NCBI GenBank assembly: GCA_014729665.1
Contig: WJJO01000400.1
Span: forward strand, 1-6,311
DNA: 6,311 nucleotides
DNA from: Caldifarciminota bacterium
GTDB taxonomy: Bacteria; Hydrothermota; Tepidihabitantia; B3-TA06
Direction: 5' to 3'
Of the stretch, positions 4,502 to 6,311 are shown in pieces (position 1 is the stretch's first letter; each line of letters begins with the position of its first letter). The position numbers and the translations under genes are program-made. Under the pieces are notes generated by a model that was not told the DNA's origin, ran no database searches, and saw nothing but the letters and a program-made list of their open reading frames with translations.

Positions 4502-6220
4502 CTATCTGATAATGACAACCTTTTGTGTCTTAATAGGGCTTTCTTGGTAAGGTACGATGAAGTATACGCCCGGGGATTGATTCATACCCCATAAGATGGT
4601 ATCCGATGGTTTGACTGAATTAATCTCATCAACCTTGCGGCCCGAGGCGTCGAACACGGATGCGTGAAACCCCTGGGGTTGGTTGGTATAGCTAACGGTT
4701 ATCCGGGAACCCACGGGCTTTGAAACCTCAAATAAAGGGCGTCTTCCGACAATATCACCTTCACATATCCCGTCAGGCTTGGCTATAAAAGATTTACGCA
4801 ACGGCCATGAACCATAACCTTCGTCGCCTTCTTTAGTGGTGTAGAATGTAGCTTTTCCAAAGAAGCTTTCTGCTTGTTCTTCCGGACATACCCACTCCGA
4901 AAACTCGATATCTATAGAATCCCCGGGTGCAAGCGGGGAGCTTACGAGTACGCTGTCGTGATAAAAAACTGAGGTGTCAGGATAAATGGGACCTTCTATC
5001 TCACAGTGGCAGTAGAAATCGGTTGCCTCCTCATAGCCTTGGTTGATAAACCTGGCCGCGGGAAACATGCTTTCGCTAATATAGTAGTGTTCGGGTTCCA
5101 AAACCATTAACGGAATAACCTTACGTGACCAGGATTTTCCTTCCGAATCTGTCTTGACTATCCACAGGTCAGCAGCCGAATGCCCGGTGAGGATAAGGCC
5201 ACCGTCGGCGGTCTTGTCTATCCACATGAATTCATCGTCAGTAGAGCCATAAGTACGCGTCCAGACCGTATCGCCTGCATCGTCAAATTTCACGAGATAC
5301 CCATCACCGCCCGTTAATGCATACGTTCCGGCAACGACGAATTCTCTTTCTTCTACTTCACAAACGCTGTAAGCGACACCCCCAATACCCGGACAATATC
5401 CCCATATAACCTCACCTGCAGAATCCGTCCTCACCACGTAGAATTCTGCACCCAGATCAATGTCTAGAAACCCGCACGCAATATAACCGCCGTCCGAGGT
5501 TTGCCTGACGCAGTACCCCAAATCGGTAAAAAGACCTTTCAGCTTCGTCCAAAGGGTATCTCCCGCGCTGTCCGTCCTGGCCAGCCAAAAACGTTCGAAT
5601 TCTTTGAAGCTGCTACCTGTCAGGATGAAACCGCCGTCAACCGTCTCTTCCGCGTAGGTTACGGTTGCATCGTAGTAATCACAGCCCTTTCTCCACAAGA
5701 CATTGCCCTGGGAATCGAGTCTGGTCAGGCCACTGGCCCTAAATAGGCCGCCGGTCCAAACAAAGAAACCTCCGCCTATTATATAGCCGCCGTCGGACGT
5801 CGGCTGGACTGAACCCACCGAAAAGTCGTAACCGCGTGTCCAAAGGGTATCGCCTTCAGAATCGGTCTTCAACAGCCAGCCCTCATCCGGTATTCCGGAT
5901 GCCGTGGAGTTGCCGAAAACCATGTAGCCGGCATCGGCGGTCTCAAAGACAGCCTCCCCTACAGATACGCTGTCCTTGCGGTATCTGCGCGTCCAAAGGG
6001 TATCATCCTTTTCGTCCGTCTTAAGAAGCCACAACTCACCGTAGGAGTAGTAACCGGGTGAATCGGAGGCGGTACCCACGACGACGTAGCCGCCATCCGA
6101 GGTCGGTTGAACGTAGTTGCCCTGCTCCCAGTTCTCGCCGCCGTAGGTTTTTGTCCAGCCGTAGGTTGCCGCGGGAATCACCATCAATGCCGCGGTAAGA
6201 ATTAAGGTAAAACGTTTCAC
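4502..6220 (-). CDS. Exported seven-repeat beta-propeller-like protein with T9SS-like C-terminal sorting domain
   Basis: A 572-residue protein from GTG 6220. The start is supported by a near-perfect Shine-Dalgarno 5 nt upstream and by the signal peptide it exposes (MKRF, hydrophobic core LILTAALMVIPAA, cleavage probably near residue 21). Residues 22-363 are seven repeats of 44 to 54 residues, each opening with W (W22, W76, W127, W176, W224, W273, W320) and following the pattern W(T/R)..YG, TSDGGY, G, LVKTDS.GDTL. Seven units fit a seven-bladed propeller. Residues about 364-495 form a beta-rich domain with four cysteines (C404, C406, C445, C486). Residues about 497-572 resemble a T9SS type A sorting domain: SVFDASGRKV, then SPGVYF and KVVIIR. 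It is probably attached to the cell surface or released. The repeats are common in proteins of unknown function from FCB-like bacteria and some archaea; no catalytic residues are evident and the ligand is unknown. Confidence 0.85.
   Translation of the reverse strand: MKRFTLILTAALMVIPAATYGWTKTYGGENWEQGNYVQPTSDGGYVVVGTASDSPGYYSYGELWLLKTDEKDDTLWTRRYRKDSVSVGEAVFETADAGYMVFGNSTASGIPDEGWLLKTDSEGDTLWTRGYDFSVGSVQPTSDGGYIIGGGFFVWTGGLFRASGLTRLDSQGNVLWRKGCDYYDATVTYAEETVDGGFILTGSSFKEFERFWLARTDSAGDTLWTKLKGLFTDLGYCVRQTSDGGYIACGFLDIDLGAEFYVVRTDSAGEVIWGYCPGIGGVAYSVCEVEEREFVVAGTYALTGGDGYLVKFDDAGDTVWTRTYGSTDDEFMWIDKTADGGLILTGHSAADLWIVKTDSEGKSWSRKVIPLMVLEPEHYYISESMFPAARFINQGYEEATDFYCHCEIEGPIYPDTSVFYHDSVLVSSPLAPGDSIDIEFSEWVCPEEQAESFFGKATFYTTKEGDEGYGSWPLRKSFIAKPDGICEGDIVGRRPLFEVSKPVGSRITVSYTNQPQGFHASVFDASGRKVDEINSVKPSDTILWGMNQSPGVYFIVPYQESPIKTQKVVIIR
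5132..6157 (-). repeat. Seven tandem propeller-type coding repeats
   Basis: The repeats start at residues 22, 76, 127, 176, 224, 273 and 320, with successive lengths 54, 51, 49, 48, 49, 47 and 44. The core T.DGG(Y/F)...G is kept in units 1, 3, 4 and 5, and as TADGGL in unit 7. It is altered in unit 2 (TADAGY) and lost in unit 6 (VEEREF). The (K/R).D..GDT(L/V)W phrase joins most units. The units are clearly diverged, so the repeat expansion is old. Confidence 0.8.
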
Positions 6221-6221
6221 T

Positions 6222-6231
6222 TCATCTCCTT
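6222..6231 (-). promoter_or_regulatory. Strong ribosome binding site fixing the GTG start of the propeller gene
   Basis: Read on the - strand the site is AAGGAGATGA, which matches 9 of 10 bases of the ideal AAGGAGGTGA, with AGGAG ending 5 nt before GTG 6220. The ATG inside it (6225-6223) reaches a stop after two codons, so it is not the start. This is the only convincing Shine-Dalgarno in the window; the SDR genes lack one. Confidence 0.8.
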
Positions 6232-6242
6232 TTCACCAACGA

Positions 6243-6311
6243 TTACCGAATCAATATGACCTTCTGCGCATCGCGCCAGGTTTCGGTTTGCATGCGCACG
6301 AAGTAGACACC
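6243..6311 (-). CDS. C-terminal end of a second protein with T9SS-like sorting tail, partial
   Basis: The frame enters at 6311 and reads 22 residues to TAA (6245-6243), starting GVYFVRM and ending KVILIR. The tail of the next gene has the same form (GVYF, 22 residues in total from the same Gly, KVVIIR), so this is the end of another protein with a T9SS-type-A-like C-terminal domain. Only 22 nt separate it from the GTG of the propeller gene, so the two probably form one transcription unit. Everything upstream of the tail lies outside the window. Confidence 0.75.
   Translation of the reverse strand, partial: GVYFVRMQTETWRDAQKVILIR

Noticed and set aside
5501..5746. 81-codon + strand frame inside the propeller gene, and a similar one at 5836-6024
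   Set aside because: Both are antisense shadows of the repeat-rich coding sequence, with no start signal or family resemblance.
1..6311. CRISPR array, tRNA or rRNA genes, transposase
   Set aside because: No regularly spaced direct repeats, no cloverleaf-like segment and no transposase-like reading frame were seen on either strand.

Overview
The window is a tandem array of related short-chain dehydrogenase/reductase (SDR) genes on the + strand (positions 1 to 4478). It converges on a - strand pair of exported-protein genes (6311 down to 4502). The organism is probably a bacterium of the FCB group or a neighbouring candidate phylum (WOR-3, Cloacimonadota or similar). This is an inference from the two - strand proteins, which end in tails resembling type IX secretion (T9SS) sorting domains (GVYF...KV.(L/I)IR), and from the 'W(T/S)..YGG...TSDGGY...G' repeats in the larger one. 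Base composition is moderate and no RNA gene is visible.

SDR array: the last 29 codons of one paralogue (1-92) are followed by four complete paralogues of 324 to 328 residues (286-1272, 1342-2316, 2414-3388, 3498-4478). All four keep the Rossmann motif GASG(F/I)LG and the catalytic Ser, Tyr and Lys. Four of the five copies end in a GWL tail. They are diverged copies, not recent duplicates, so they probably act on different substrates or at different steps. The sequence does not name the substrate.

Spacers of the array: three of the four spacers that precede a complete paralogue hold a 31-nt hairpin of the same architecture, with compensating base changes. The fourth spacer keeps only its left arm. 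At two spacers (before genes 1 and 3) the hairpin is preceded by what looks like the first codons of another paralogue. This suggests that array members have been lost by deletion up to the hairpin edge. Two promoter-like sites (TTGAAA, 16 or 17 nt, TATACT) each lie exactly 8 nt before an ATG, which suggests leaderless transcripts. One drives gene 4. The other drives the remnant and leader in front of gene 1.

The - strand: a 572-residue exported protein has a signal peptide, seven propeller-like repeats, a beta-rich linker domain and a T9SS-like tail. It lies 22 nt downstream of the end of a second gene with the same kind of tail, so the two are probably cotranscribed. Nothing visible connects these surface proteins to the SDR genes.
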